Of a stretch of DNA of 64,000 bases, positions 16,119 to 25,018 are shown in pieces. The position numbers and the translations under genes were made by a program. The notes beneath the pieces were generated by a model. It saw only the letters and a program-made list of their open reading frames with translations. It was not told where the DNA came from and did no database searches. Origin of the DNA: JANQPX01 sp050633905 (lineage in GTDB: Bacteria; Pseudomonadota; Alphaproteobacteria; Geminicoccales; Geminicoccaceae); assembly GCA_050633905.1 (NCBI GenBank), contig JBOEHJ010000008.1, positions 28,314 to 92,313 of the forward strand, in the 5' to 3' direction. Position 1 is the stretch's first letter; the number at the start of each line of letters is the position of its first letter.

Positions 16119-17072
16119 TCAGGCGCAAAGGGGCGAGTCTGCGGACCAGCGATGGATGTCGATATGGGGTTTGATCGCGAGTTTTTCCCTTGCGTCTTCC
16201 CACATGGCACGCCATTCATCAACGCTTCGAAGCACCTGCTCGGGATGGGCTTCGCTGCGCGCCACGAAGTCTGGAAAATGGGCGCGCCCCGTGGGTTCGC
16301 CAGTCACATTGTAGCGTAGATCGAACGACCAGCGGAAAGTTTCTGTCTGATTGGTCAGTGAGGCGTGAGGCGTGAGCGGGTGAAAAATCACAGCACCGCC
16401 TGATTTGACCGGCAGTGGCAGGGCTCTGTTGAGGTCGATCTGACCATCGGCGATGGCGGTTTGCTTCTTCGGACAATGAGGCTTCATCCCCTCGCGATGA
16501 GCGCCCGGAATGACCTGCAGGCATCCATTCTCGACAGTCGCATCGGAGATCGCGCACCAGACCGTGATCATGTTGGTGCTATCCGCCTCCTCAAGGGCAA
16601 CGCCACGATCTTGATGCCAATCGGTCGACGTGATGTGGGCGCGGATCTCATCCTCCTGCAAATCGGTCGCTGGCGGCTTAATGCGCACATGCTGAATGGG
16701 GTTGGAGGTAATCTCCGGGCCGATCAGATCTTCCACCAGATCGAGCAGGCGTCGGTTAGTCACCATCTCGAAAACGGCAGGACCGAAATGCATCGGCGTA
16801 TCCGCATAGATGCGATCACCGGGAAGCGAAATATCCATCGGCTGAAACCAATCGCATTTTGCGCGGTAAGCGATCAGCAGCTTGTCGTGGAAAGACAGGC
16901 CGGTGGGGGGCGTGGTTAAACGACCCTCCTCGAACCAGGCATCGTAAAGACGATCGAGCAAGGTTGTATATTCAGCCTTAAGCGGTTCGATTACTGCCTG
17001 TTGATCGAGAACATCCTCGACCACGAGATACCCATTTTGTTCGAAAGAAGCGATTTGATCGGGGCTCAGCAT
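16119..17072 (-). CDS. Phytanoyl-CoA dioxygenase (PhyH) family protein
   Basis: 317 residues. The iron site is visible: His and Asp in STDWHQDRG (about 162-168), the distal His in HPLTPHASLTNQ, and the 2-oxoglutarate-binding Arg in FRWSFDLRYN. PhyH-family enzymes are Fe(II)/2-oxoglutarate dioxygenases that hydroxylate lipids or secondary metabolites. The substrate cannot be inferred here, because its neighbours (TrpF-like protein, serine hydrolase) give no pathway. It is convergent with the TrpF-like gene, with only 11 bases between stops; CCTGAA and TTCAGG (16103-16123) could form a shared hairpin there. Confidence 0.9.
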   Translation of the reverse strand: MLSPDQIASFEQNGYLVVEDVLDQQAVIEPLKAEYTTLLDRLYDAWFEEGRLTTPPTGLSFHDKLLIAYRAKCDWFQPMDISLPGDRIYADTPMHFGPAVFEMVTNRRLLDLVEDLIGPEITSNPIQHVRIKPPATDLQEDEIRAHITSTDWHQDRGVALEEADSTNMITVWCAISDATVENGCLQVIPGAHREGMKPHCPKKQTAIADGQIDLNRALPLPVKSGGAVIFHPLTPHASLTNQTETFRWSFDLRYNVTGEPTGRAHFPDFVARSEAHPEQVLRSVDEWRAMWEDAREKLAIKPHIDIHRWSADSPLCA

Positions 17073-17346
17073 GTTGGACTCCCTGATAAGCCATCAAAAA
17101 GCTGTGCATAGAGAAATGATAAACCCTGGCCTCGCGACCGGCAATGAGCAGCTTGCTCAGGCTGGATGGCAGCATGGGCCTGTTGGTAGGCTTTACGTCG
17201 AGGCCGGAACAACGTTTTGATCATATCGCTAGAAGCGGTTTGGCGTTGCCGTGCCCAAGACGTAGTAGTCTTCGACGTTCGTGTTGATGTAGACTTGTCG
17301 ATGACCAGCCCGATAAAGGCACCGACTATTCGCCAGGGAGGCATCG

Positions 17347-18492
17347 ATGAGCAGCATCGACAAAATCTTGAAAGACGCCGTCACCGATCAGGATGTCCCT
17401 TTTGTCGTCGCGATGGCAGGCAATCGGGCGGGTGTGACGTATTCTGGCGCTGTGGGTGAGGCAGCTGATGGTCGTGCCGCTGGCGAGGATACAGTGTTCC
17501 GCATCTTTTCTATGACCAAGTCGGTCGGGTCCCTGGCCGCGATGATGGCCGTCGACCGAGGTAAGCTCGATGTCGATACCCCTGTTGAGGACATCCTGCC
17601 CGACTTTGCCGATCTTCAGGTGCTAGACCGGTTCGACGGCGATAAGCCTATCATGCGTGCCCCGAAGACCAAGGCAACACTTCGTCATCTCGCAACTCAT
17701 ACCAGTGGCCTGGAATACGAATTCTGGAATGCCGACATGCCCCGCTATATGGAGGCAACAGGCCATCCCACAATTCTCTCCGGCACCAGAGAAGCCCTCA
17801 ACTACCCGTTGATGACCGATCCCGGCACACGCTGGGGTTATGGTCCTGGCATCGACTGGCTCGGTCAGGTGGTGGAGAAAGTTGATGGCAGGCGGATCGA
17901 TCAATATTGCCGTGAGGAGATTTTTGAACCGCTCGGCATGACCAGCACAGCTTTCGAGGTCAGCGGCGACATGGAATTGCGACTGGCCACAGTTTACGCA
18001 CGAGGGCCCGATGGAACCTTCGGTCCCTTCGACCTCGCGCCGCCTCCTGAACCGGAAGTCTATGGCATGGGGCATGCCCTTTACTCTACGCCATCCGATT
18101 ACCTGCGCTTTCTCCGGCTGTTTCTGAATGGCGGTGCACTCAATGGCCAGCGCTTACTCAGCGAGGAGGGCTTGAGGCGCATGCTGGCTGATCACATGAA
18201 CGGTCTAACCTTCGAGAAGATGGTGACCGTTGTTCCCGAGGTAACGGCCGATTGCGATCCCTTCGCCGACGTTCGTCGAACCCATAGTTTCGGCTTTCTG
18301 CGGAACGAGGACGATATCCTGGGGATGAGGGCCGCTGGATCCCAATCCTGGGCAGGGGTCTTGAATACGCATTACTGGTTCGATCCAACGAACGATGTTG
18401 CCGCGGTCATCATGACCCAGTCATTGCCATTCGTTGAGCCACGCTACATGCAGCTCTACGAAGCTTATGAAAGAGCTGTCTACGCCGCCTGA
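17347..18492 (+). CDS. Serine hydrolase of the class C beta-lactamase/EstB family
   Basis: 381 residues, no signal peptide. The SxxK motif is SMTK (about residue 57-60), the second motif Tyr is in RWGYGPGIDW, and LRHLATHTSGLEYE and GMTSTAFEV are family marks. A third-motif region, SQSWAGVLNTHYWFDP, replaces the KTG of true beta-lactamases. This pattern is typical of cytosolic esterases such as EstB (1,4-butanediol diacrylate esterase) rather than of secreted beta-lactamases. It probably hydrolyses small esters. It is divergent from the PhyH gene, so the two could share a control region at 17073-17346. Confidence 0.9.
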   Translation: MSSIDKILKDAVTDQDVPFVVAMAGNRAGVTYSGAVGEAADGRAAGEDTVFRIFSMTKSVGSLAAMMAVDRGKLDVDTPVEDILPDFADLQVLDRFDGDKPIMRAPKTKATLRHLATHTSGLEYEFWNADMPRYMEATGHPTILSGTREALNYPLMTDPGTRWGYGPGIDWLGQVVEKVDGRRIDQYCREEIFEPLGMTSTAFEVSGDMELRLATVYARGPDGTFGPFDLAPPPEPEVYGMGHALYSTPSDYLRFLRLFLNGGALNGQRLLSEEGLRRMLADHMNGLTFEKMVTVVPEVTADCDPFADVRRTHSFGFLRNEDDILGMRAAGSQSWAGVLNTHYWFDPTNDVAAVIMTQSLPFVEPRYMQLYEAYERAVYAA

Positions 18493-18664
18493 CACGGTGG
18501 CCTGCGCTACTGGCTGGTTTCCGGTACGAGGTTCAAGTCGGTAAAAAGCTTGACCCAATGCAAGAGGCCATTTCCCCCGACAAAGAACCGCATACTCATA
18601 GACATCTAGGCTCATTTTTCGAAGGCGGTCCAAACCAACTGAGGTGGCCACGCCACTCACGCCG

Positions 18665-19333
18665 CTAGTGACCGATATAGGTTGAGGTGATACCGAAGGC
18701 GCCGACGCAGATGAGGCTGGCTGCCCAGACGCGATCGAGATTGAACCAAGTTTTCGATAGGAATTTCAGGCCTAGCCAGAGATAGATCACAACAGCCATC
18801 AGTCCGCCGGCCATCATCATGGCGAATGTGTGCACGGCTGACACGATCAAGGCGGTGCCGATATTGCCGCGCATCAGGGTTCCCGCTGCCTGATGACCGG
18901 CATCGCCATCGTCAATGGCGCAGATGCCCATGAAAATCGGTACCAGCATGAGGCCCGCGCCATGGGCGGTTGCCGCGACGAATGACCAGAGCCCTAGGCG
19001 GGTTGGGTGGATGCGTGCGAGCATCTTTGGGTGTCTTGGATTGATCAGGAGATAGAGGCCCATCAAGGCGACAAGGACGCTGGCGGCGATGCGGATTTCT
19101 TGTTCCCAGAATACCAGCTGGATCATGAGCGAGAAGGGCAGAAGGATGGCGAGCATGGCGAGGAAATGGCCGAAGGCAAGCGCGGTAAGCGCTTTGGCAA
19201 GCGCGCTTGCCTTTTGCTCCATCAACGCCGCCGAGACGGCAAGCGGCCATCCCATACCAGGATTTATGCCGTGATAGAGGCCAGAGAGAATGACGGCCCC
19301 CCAAAGGGCCGTCATCGACGTCATACTCTCCAT
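18665..19333 (-). CDS. Polytopic membrane protein linked to methanethiol oxidase
   Basis: 222 residues with about six membrane helices. The N-terminal motif LYHGINPGMGW followed by LAFGHFLAMLAIL recalls the histidine-containing helices of nickel/cobalt transporters (HoxN/RcnA type), and a further His lies in AATAHGAGLMLVP. It begins four bases after the methanethiol oxidase stop, so the two form one transcript. Methanethiol oxidase is a metalloenzyme (copper in the Hyphomicrobium enzyme), so metal supply is a reasonable guess for this protein. That is inference from position and His motifs, not from a recognised family match. Confidence 0.7.
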   Translation of the reverse strand: MESMTSMTALWGAVILSGLYHGINPGMGWPLAVSAALMEQKASALAKALTALAFGHFLAMLAILLPFSLMIQLVFWEQEIRIAASVLVALMGLYLLINPRHPKMLARIHPTRLGLWSFVAATAHGAGLMLVPIFMGICAIDDGDAGHQAAGTLMRGNIGTALIVSAVHTFAMMMAGGLMAVVIYLWLGLKFLSKTWFNLDRVWAASLICVGAFGITSTYIGH

Positions 19334-19337
19334 GTGC

Positions 19338-20738
19338 TCACACGGATGGGTAGCAGAAACTGTCTGTCGAGCAGTCGCCTCCCTCCAGCCTTATCTGATG
19401 CGCGCGGTAGCCTTTGGGGAAGTCGACGTAAAAATCCTTGTCGAGTGTCAGGCCGCCCTTTTCGCCGACATGAGCCATGACCATCTGGCCACCTTCGTCA
19501 TTCGGATAGAATTGGCTGTCCCAAGTCGAATAGAGTGAATTCGTCCAGTAGACCCGCTTTCCGTCCCGGCTGATCTCAACCATCTGCGGCCCGAAGGCAA
19601 AGTCCTTGCCATTGGGATGTTTGGTGTCCTTGACGATGCCGCCAAGCTCGACCTTGCCGGCGAGTTTGGGGTTCATCGGATCGCTCACGTCATATTGATG
19701 CATTTCCCCCGTCCCCCAGCAGGCGACGTAAAGGAAACGGTCGTCGAGGCTCAGGTCGATGTCGGTTACCAGCGGTGGCACCGCTTCGAACCCTTTGAGG
19801 AGATCGGGCAGATCATCAGCTTTAGCCGGCTGCGGATCGATGGTGATCGTCTTCTTGGACTGCCATTTGCCGTCATCATCAAGCCACCATGTGAAGATTG
19901 AACCCTGCAGGTTGGTGGTGTCGACGACCACGCCGCAAAAACCGTAGGACTTGGTCGGATCATGGGCCGGGCGGATTTCGAGCGCCATTTGATGATTGGC
20001 GCCGAGGTCGATCGTCTGCACGTTCTGACGAGCGCGTAAATTCCAAAAATGGATCGAATGGCCGTATTTGTTGCTCAACAGGTCCTCCGCAACGATCCCG
20101 TTTTCGTATTGCGGCGGCAGGCCCCATTCGGAGCTGACCATGTAGTCGCGCGGCAGGTTCCACCAGAAATCGTAATGTTTGTCCTGCGAGCCACGGTCCA
20201 TCTCGTAGCGACCGATGATCTCGAAGGTCTCGCAGTCCATGATGAAGATACCGGGAGGCCCGTCAGTGCCGTCCTTGCCGCCGCCGCCGAGGGTCGAGAC
20301 GTAGATGCCCTCGGGTCCGCAATGGATCGTATGTGGCCGCGAATACCCGGTCTTGGCAAAAACTTCCTCCGGCTCGATCACCTTGTGGATCTTGGCATCC
20401 AGCGGATCTTTGACGTCGATGACGTAGATCCGGGATGAGCGGATGCCGGGTACGATCAGGTAGCGTCGCTCCAGAAAGGCATGGCCGGACATCGGTGAGA
20501 GCGCCGATGAGCAGGCGTTCCAGCCGAAATGGTGAAACTCGTCGCCCTTATGGGGAACGATGATCTTGTTGACGATCTGCCCAAAGGTCTTGGAATCGGG
20601 CTTGAGATCAACCACCGCAATCCCATCAGACTTTGAACCGTCTGGGCTCAGCATGACCGTGAAGCCGTAATTTTCGACGGGTGCCTGCATGGCAAGTTTT
20701 GCCGAAGCGTGGAATGTCGGATCTGGTCGCATGTTCAT
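19338..20738 (-). CDS. mtoX: SBP56-type selenium-binding protein / methanethiol oxidase
   Basis: 466 residues from ATG 20738, preceded by AGGGAG. SBP56 family marks include HHFGWNACSSAL (the Cys that binds selenium in the eukaryotic protein), SRPHTIHCGPEGIYVS, DKHYDFWWNLPRDYMVSSEWG, YGHSIHFWNL and KHPNGKDFAFGPQM. No Sec or Tat signal peptide is evident. Bacterial members oxidise methanethiol to formaldehyde, H2S and H2O2. The SCO1/SenC and MauG genes that accompany mtoX in several methylotrophs are not here; instead an IclR regulator precedes it and a membrane protein follows. The 84-base gap to iclR has an AT-rich palindrome (TTCAA, AAAA, TTGAA). Confidence 0.92.
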   Translation of the reverse strand: MNMRPDPTFHASAKLAMQAPVENYGFTVMLSPDGSKSDGIAVVDLKPDSKTFGQIVNKIIVPHKGDEFHHFGWNACSSALSPMSGHAFLERRYLIVPGIRSSRIYVIDVKDPLDAKIHKVIEPEEVFAKTGYSRPHTIHCGPEGIYVSTLGGGGKDGTDGPPGIFIMDCETFEIIGRYEMDRGSQDKHYDFWWNLPRDYMVSSEWGLPPQYENGIVAEDLLSNKYGHSIHFWNLRARQNVQTIDLGANHQMALEIRPAHDPTKSYGFCGVVVDTTNLQGSIFTWWLDDDGKWQSKKTITIDPQPAKADDLPDLLKGFEAVPPLVTDIDLSLDDRFLYVACWGTGEMHQYDVSDPMNPKLAGKVELGGIVKDTKHPNGKDFAFGPQMVEISRDGKRVYWTNSLYSTWDSQFYPNDEGGQMVMAHVGEKGGLTLDKDFYVDFPKGYRAHQIRLEGGDCSTDSFCYPSV

Positions 20739-20822
20739 CGTTTTTTCTCCCTGGATATCAGCCGCACTTGCTGTGACGGCTAGTTTCTTGACTGATCTAT
20801 TCAATTTTTTGAAGAGGTCCGT

Positions 20823-21581
20823 TCAGGCCTCCTCAAGGCGGCAGAGTTGGATGTTTTTACCGATCCTTTTTGCCAATTGGGTCAACTTTAACCCAACGTC
20901 GTTCCTAAGACTGTCGCAAAAGCGGCGAATGGGCCCAACCGCGCCGACGCTGAACATCGCCGTGTCACCGCCAATCGAAATGGGCGCTGCCACGCTTGCC
21001 ACACCCTGATCGATTTCCTCATTACATTCGGCGAAGCCGCGCGCGCGTATCAGCGCAAACTCGGCGCGGAGCTCGGACTCAGTGGTTTTGGTCGATGGCG
21101 TGAAGCGCTCCAGTACGTCTTGCATGATACCGTCTTGAAAGGCAGGCCCGGCAAAGGCAGCAATCGCTTTTGAGCAGGAGCAGGCATGAAGGGGACGCTC
21201 TCCCAAGCCCGGATAGATAAATGCCCGGCTGGGATCATTAGGGGTGTCGATGTGGATGATCTCGACTTTTCGGCCTCGACGTCGCGCTAGAAAGACGGCT
21301 TCATTGAAATCGGCCGCAGCAGACTTCAAGAGAGGTTCCGCTGCCCGTTGGATATCGCCATCGGATTTTCCGAGCAGTGCGATGCTCATCAACCGCTCCC
21401 CGACAACGAACTTGCCGTCATCGGCCGGCGACGTGATCAGACGGTGGTCTCTTAGCGTCTGGATATGGCGATAGCAGGTCGGCTTCGGCAATCCGGTCAC
21501 CCGTTGCACCTCAGCCGCCGAAACAGGACGCCCCGCAATCGCGAGGGTCTCGAGGATCATGATCAGCCGATCGAGAGTCAT
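20823..21581 (-). CDS. IclR-family transcriptional regulator
   Basis: 252 residues. The N-terminal winged helix-turn-helix is RPVSAAEVQRVTGLPKPTCYRHIQTLRDHRL (motif region residues 18-48). The C-terminal effector domain has LHACSCSKAIAAF and the typical end GVASVAAPI. It lies just upstream of, and in the same direction as, the methanethiol oxidase gene, so control of that gene is likely. Effector unknown. The ATG at 21581 has no strong ribosome site. A perfect palindrome 22 bases upstream suggests self-control. Confidence 0.92.
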   Translation of the reverse strand: MTLDRLIMILETLAIAGRPVSAAEVQRVTGLPKPTCYRHIQTLRDHRLITSPADDGKFVVGERLMSIALLGKSDGDIQRAAEPLLKSAAADFNEAVFLARRRGRKVEIIHIDTPNDPSRAFIYPGLGERPLHACSCSKAIAAFAGPAFQDGIMQDVLERFTPSTKTTESELRAEFALIRARGFAECNEEIDQGVASVAAPISIGGDTAMFSVGAVGPIRRFCDSLRNDVGLKLTQLAKRIGKNIQLCRLEEA

Positions 21582-21602
21582 CTTGGTAAAGCTTACTAAA
21601 AA

Positions 21603-21628
21603 TGAGACGAAGTCTCAATATATGAGAC
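21603..21628. promoter_or_regulatory. Palindromic operator upstream of iclR
   Basis: TGAGAC-GAA-GTCTCA (21603-21617) is a perfect inverted repeat with six-base arms. A third half-site TGAGAC follows at 21623-21628. It lies 22-47 bases before the iclR start, where the promoter should be, so it is a plausible binding site for IclR itself. Evidence is the sequence symmetry and position only. Confidence 0.55.
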
Positions 21629-21820
21629 AACAATTGCTGTTCGTGCAATAGATTTTTTCAACAAGGGGAATCGGTGAAGGCGGCTACGATGCCAGGGAGC
21701 CATACCCACCGGTGATCAGCAATATAGGGGTGAGCATTGATAACCGACGATAGCATTTTACCGCCATCTATGGGTTATTCCATTAGCCGTAGTCTATAGT
21801 GTCCGGCAGCTGTCCAAAAA

Positions 21821-23224
21821 TCAAATGCGAACGATCTTGCCAGGGTTCATGATGTTTTGTGGGTCTAATGATTTTTTGAGGGCGCGCATGGCGTTTAAGG
21901 CTTCGCCGTGCTCTGCTTCGAGATAGTGCATCTTACCCATGCCGACGCCGTGTTCACCTGTGCAGGTGCCGCCAAGGGCAAGCGCCTGTTTGACCATTCT
22001 TTCGCTCAGCGCCTTGGCGCGCTTGAGCTCGTTTGGATCATCCATATCCACCATGATCGAGAGATGGAAATTGCCATCGCCAGCATGGCCCACAAGGGGT
22101 GAAATCAGCTTGCTTTCCTCGAGGTCCTTTTGCATGGCCGTGATGCATTCTGCGAGATTAGAGATCGGCACACAGACATCGGTAACCACCGCCGATCTTC
22201 CGGGCCAGGTTGCGAGCACTGCATAAAAAGCGTTATGGCGCGCTTCCCATAGCTGGTTGCGATCCTCCGCCTTGGTCGCCCATTGAAAGTTGTCGCCGCC
22301 GAATTCGGCCGCGATCTCACCCACTGTGGTCGCCTGTTCCTCGACGCTTGCATCGCTGCCGTGAAACTCGAAAAACAGTGTCGGGGCTTCTTTGTATCCC
22401 TCGAGCTTGGAGTAGCCGATACAGGCCTTCATCTGTAAGGCATCCAGCAGTTCCATGCGAGCAACGGGAACGCCCATCTGAATGGTCTGAATGACGGTCT
22501 TAACCGCATCGTCAACGGTCGGAAAGGCGCAAACTGCCGATGAAATCGCCTCAGGTACGCCATAAAGCCGAAGCCCAATCTCAGTGATGACACCAAGTGT
22601 CCCCTCGGAGCCGACGAACAAGCGGGTCAAATCGTAGCCGGCCGAGGATTTTCGCGAACGGCCGCCGGTTTTGATGACGCTGCCATCGGCCATCACCACC
22701 GTCAGGCCGAGAACGTTTTCGCGCATGGTACCGTAGCGGACGGCATTCGTGCCAGATGCGCGCGTGGCAGCCATGCCGCCGATGCTTGCGTCAGCCCCAG
22801 GATCGACCGGGAAGAACAAACCGGTGTCGCGGAGATGGCTGTTCAGTTGCTTTCGGGTCACGCCCGCTTGGACACGGCAGTCCAGATCGTCGGAATTGAC
22901 CTCGATCACCTGGTTCATCGTCGAAAGATCGAGGGTGATGCCGCCGCGAAGAGCCGTGATATGACCCTCAAGGGATGTACCGGTTCCATAGGGAATAACG
23001 GGCACGTCATGGGTGCAGCATAGCTTGACGATTTGCTGAACTTCGTCCGTCGATTGGGCGAAGACCACGGCATCCGGCGGTGAGCCCTGATGATAGGTCT
23101 GATCGTTGCCATGCTGCTCGCGTATTGGAAGTGAGGTGGACATCCGTTCCCCCACCAAGGCATGGATCGGCGCCAATACGGCCTCAGCGTTCCCTGTAAC
23201 ACTCTGCTTGGCAACTAGGCTCAC
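21821..23224 (-). CDS. FAD-linked D-2-hydroxyacid dehydrogenase (D-lactate/glycolate type)
   Basis: 467 residues from GTG 23224, which has GGGAGG upstream; the frame stays open to 23314. An N-terminal FAD-binding PCMH domain has PPDAVVFAQST, VIPYGTGTSLEGH, DPGADASIGGMAATRASGTNAVRYG and GYDLTRLFVGSEGTLGVIT. A C-terminal substrate domain has VGHAGDGNFH (metal ligands), GGTCTGEHGVGMGK and DPQNIMNPGKI. This is the D-lactate dehydrogenase (cytochrome)/GlcD group, which oxidises D-lactate or glycolate. No glcE/glcF subunits are present, so D-lactate dehydrogenase is favoured. It is divergent from the tetR gene. Confidence 0.92.
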   Translation of the reverse strand: MSLVAKQSVTGNAEAVLAPIHALVGERMSTSLPIREQHGNDQTYHQGSPPDAVVFAQSTDEVQQIVKLCCTHDVPVIPYGTGTSLEGHITALRGGITLDLSTMNQVIEVNSDDLDCRVQAGVTRKQLNSHLRDTGLFFPVDPGADASIGGMAATRASGTNAVRYGTMRENVLGLTVVMADGSVIKTGGRSRKSSAGYDLTRLFVGSEGTLGVITEIGLRLYGVPEAISSAVCAFPTVDDAVKTVIQTIQMGVPVARMELLDALQMKACIGYSKLEGYKEAPTLFFEFHGSDASVEEQATTVGEIAAEFGGDNFQWATKAEDRNQLWEARHNAFYAVLATWPGRSAVVTDVCVPISNLAECITAMQKDLEESKLISPLVGHAGDGNFHLSIMVDMDDPNELKRAKALSERMVKQALALGGTCTGEHGVGMGKMHYLEAEHGEALNAMRALKKSLDPQNIMNPGKIVRI

Positions 23225-23506
23225 CGGCCGTCCCTCCCTCGTGCTTTTGGCGCAAATAGTTCCCACAAATCTAGGCCGAATGGCCAGGAACACCAAGGGG
23301 TCCGAGGTCCACAAGCGTTAGTGATGTAGGTTGATATGGCCCGATAATCCGCCGGATTAGCGGTGTTGATAGGCAATTGGTGCCGAGCCAGGCTCGATCG
23401 GTGCTACCAGGCCTTCGCCGGGGGCGTTGCCTTTTTGCGTGACGTGTACTTATGGTACGAGCCTCCTATCGGAACTCTGTGTCCGTCATCAATCGACTGG
23501 AAGATC

Positions 23507-24136
23507 ATGGCCGGGCGAAAGCCGCTCGATCGGCAAACCCTCTCTGTGAGGGCATTGGATGTGGCAGAAGCCATCATCGCCGCGCGCGGCCTGAATGCTC
23601 TCAATGCCCGTGAAGTCGCGGCCAGCGTTGGTTGCTCGGTTGGCAGCCTTTACAATATCTTTGGCAGTCTCGATCGTCTGATCCGCTTCGTCAACACGCG
23701 GACGCTTGATCGACTATATGAGGCCATGAAGGCGGCCGCGACCAAGGACAAACCTGTCGATCAAATGGTGGCGATCTGCTGCGCCTATATCGAATTCGCG
23801 ATTGCACAGCCTTTGCTTTGGCGAGCGGTTTTCGACCATCGAATGCTTGAAGGGAAACCAAGGCTCGAATGGTATGGTGACAGCATCGAGCGCATGTCGA
23901 CCCTGGCCATCACCGTTCTGAGCCCGCTCTTCAAACCGGACGAACTTTGGGCCGCCAAACATGTGGCAACGATTCTCTGGTCAGGCGTGCATGGTATCTG
24001 CTCTCTGGCCCAGGCTGACAACCTTCCTTACGTCACCCAAGAAGATCCCCTGATCCTGGCGGAAGACCTGGTGAGGGGCTATCTCGCGGGGGTGACGCAA
24101 AGCGATCCAACAACGTTGTTTGCTCGCAATTTATGA
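23507..24136 (+). CDS. TetR-family regulator
   Basis: 209 residues from ATG 23507; the frame extends upstream but the HTH fits this start. The N-terminal HTH is LNALNAREVAASVGCSVGSLYNIFGSLDRLI, followed by a C-terminal ligand domain of the WHG type (ILWSGVHGICSLAQ). Ligand unknown. Its stop codon lies inside a perfect 15-base palindrome, and a second copy follows 57 bases later. It could regulate whatever lies downstream, or the divergent FAD dehydrogenase, whose promoter region (23225-23506) shows no copy of the same site. Confidence 0.92.
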   Translation: MAGRKPLDRQTLSVRALDVAEAIIAARGLNALNAREVAASVGCSVGSLYNIFGSLDRLIRFVNTRTLDRLYEAMKAAATKDKPVDQMVAICCAYIEFAIAQPLLWRAVFDHRMLEGKPRLEWYGDSIERMSTLAITVLSPLFKPDELWAAKHVATILWSGVHGICSLAQADNLPYVTQEDPLILAEDLVRGYLAGVTQSDPTTLFARNL

Positions 24137-24147
24137 ACAATGTTCAT
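24133..24147. promoter_or_regulatory. TetR-type operator, copy 1
   Basis: ATGAAC-AAT-GTTCAT, a perfect palindrome (arms even extend to ATGAACA/TGTTCAT around one base). It covers the tetR stop codon. Identical arms recur at 24190. Between the two lies a promoter-like pair, TTGACA at 24155-24160 and GATGAT at 24178-24183 with 17 bases between them, so a bound repressor would flank the promoter. Confidence 0.7.
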
Positions 24148-24189
24148 TTTTAGTTTGACACAAATTGAACAGAACGTGATGATCAAATT

Positions 24190-24204
24190 ATGAACGGCGT
24201 TCAT
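24190..24204. promoter_or_regulatory. TetR-type operator, copy 2
   Basis: ATGAAC-GGC-GTTCAT: same six-base arms as the copy at 24133, different centre, 57 bases centre to centre. The second site sits just after the putative -10 box, where a repressor would block initiation. The first plausible downstream gene is the exonuclease at 24437, after about 230 bases with no gene. Confidence 0.7.
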
Positions 24205-24436
24205 TAATCCGGAAGTTCACTTGGCGTTGTATCCTGTCATCTTAGCCGCTTGGTCGTCACCTCTTAGGCGGGACCGGCTGTGATGAACATCAGGCCTACG
24301 CGATGAGATAGAAAGACAAACGCGCCGAGGCTTTCTGTCCGGGTAATGCCGTGTTGGTTTTTTGACGAAGTGATCACGTCGGCCGGTCAGTTCGATGAAG
24401 CCTGAAGCCATTATTAATTGGGGGACATTTTCGTTC

Positions 24437-25009
24437 ATGAGCGACATCTATGTTGCGACCGATATTGAAAGCAACGGACCAAGCCCTGGCCATCACTCCA
24501 TGTTGAGTTTCGGTTCCGTTGCCTTTACCCCCGATAAGTCGATCCTCTCGACATTCACGCGAAATTTGGATGTCCTGCCCGGTGCGGGTGAATATCCGCC
24601 GACCATGTCCTGGTGGCGAACGCAATCGGATGCATGGCGGGCTTGCCGGGAGAATGCGGTGCCGCCGCGGAACGCCATGATCGACTATGTCGCCTGGCTG
24701 AAGAAATTGCCTGGTCGACCGATTTTCGTCGCCCATCCCGTGGCCTTCGATTATCCCTTTATCGCCTGGTATCTTTGGGAATTCGCCGGAGAGGACCCAT
24801 TTCAGCGGCAATCGCTCGATCTCGCCTCTTTTGCCGCTGCCATCATGAAATGTCCTGTCACCAAGGCGAAGGCCAGCAGCATGCCAAAAGACTGGTTCGA
24901 TAAGGATTTCACTCATAATCACCAGGCATTGGACGATGCGATGGGTTACGCGAAACTCGCCTGCAACATGATGGCGATCAGCCAACGTGAGCCGAGCATG
25001 CTCGGCTAG
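24437..25009 (+). CDS. DEDDh-type 3'-5' exonuclease domain protein
   Basis: 190 residues from ATG 24437 (MSDIYVATDIESNG). The four acidic ligands and the catalytic His of DnaQ-like exonucleases can be placed: Asp and Glu in TDIESNG, Asp in HPVAFDYPF, and His and Asp in HNHQALDDAM. It is a stand-alone nuclease domain without polymerase sequence, acting on DNA or RNA 3' ends; exact substrate unknown. It may be under the TetR operators upstream. A hairpin terminator overlaps its stop codon. Confidence 0.85.
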   Translation: MSDIYVATDIESNGPSPGHHSMLSFGSVAFTPDKSILSTFTRNLDVLPGAGEYPPTMSWWRTQSDAWRACRENAVPPRNAMIDYVAWLKKLPGRPIFVAHPVAFDYPFIAWYLWEFAGEDPFQRQSLDLASFAAAIMKCPVTKAKASSMPKDWFDKDFTHNHQALDDAMGYAKLACNMMAISQREPSMLG

Positions 25010-25018
25010 AGCGTTTTT
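24991..25018 (+). terminator. Intrinsic terminator overlapping the exonuclease stop
   Basis: GCCGAGCATGCTCGGC (24991-25006) is a perfect palindrome forming a six-pair GC-rich stem with a CATG loop. It is followed by TAGAGCG and five T (25014-25018). The right arm ends one base into the stop codon, so the last codons (Glu-Pro-Ser-Met-Leu-Gly) are part of the hairpin. Confidence 0.7.

Noticed and set aside
16103..16123. CCTGAA/TTCAGG hairpin between trpF-like and phyH genes as a bidirectional terminator
   Set aside because: Only six pairs, nine-base loop and no T-run on either side; too weak to annotate on its own.
17347..18492. Antibiotic-resistance beta-lactamase
   Set aside because: It has SxxK and a Tyr motif but no signal peptide and no KTG; it fits cytosolic EstB-type esterases.
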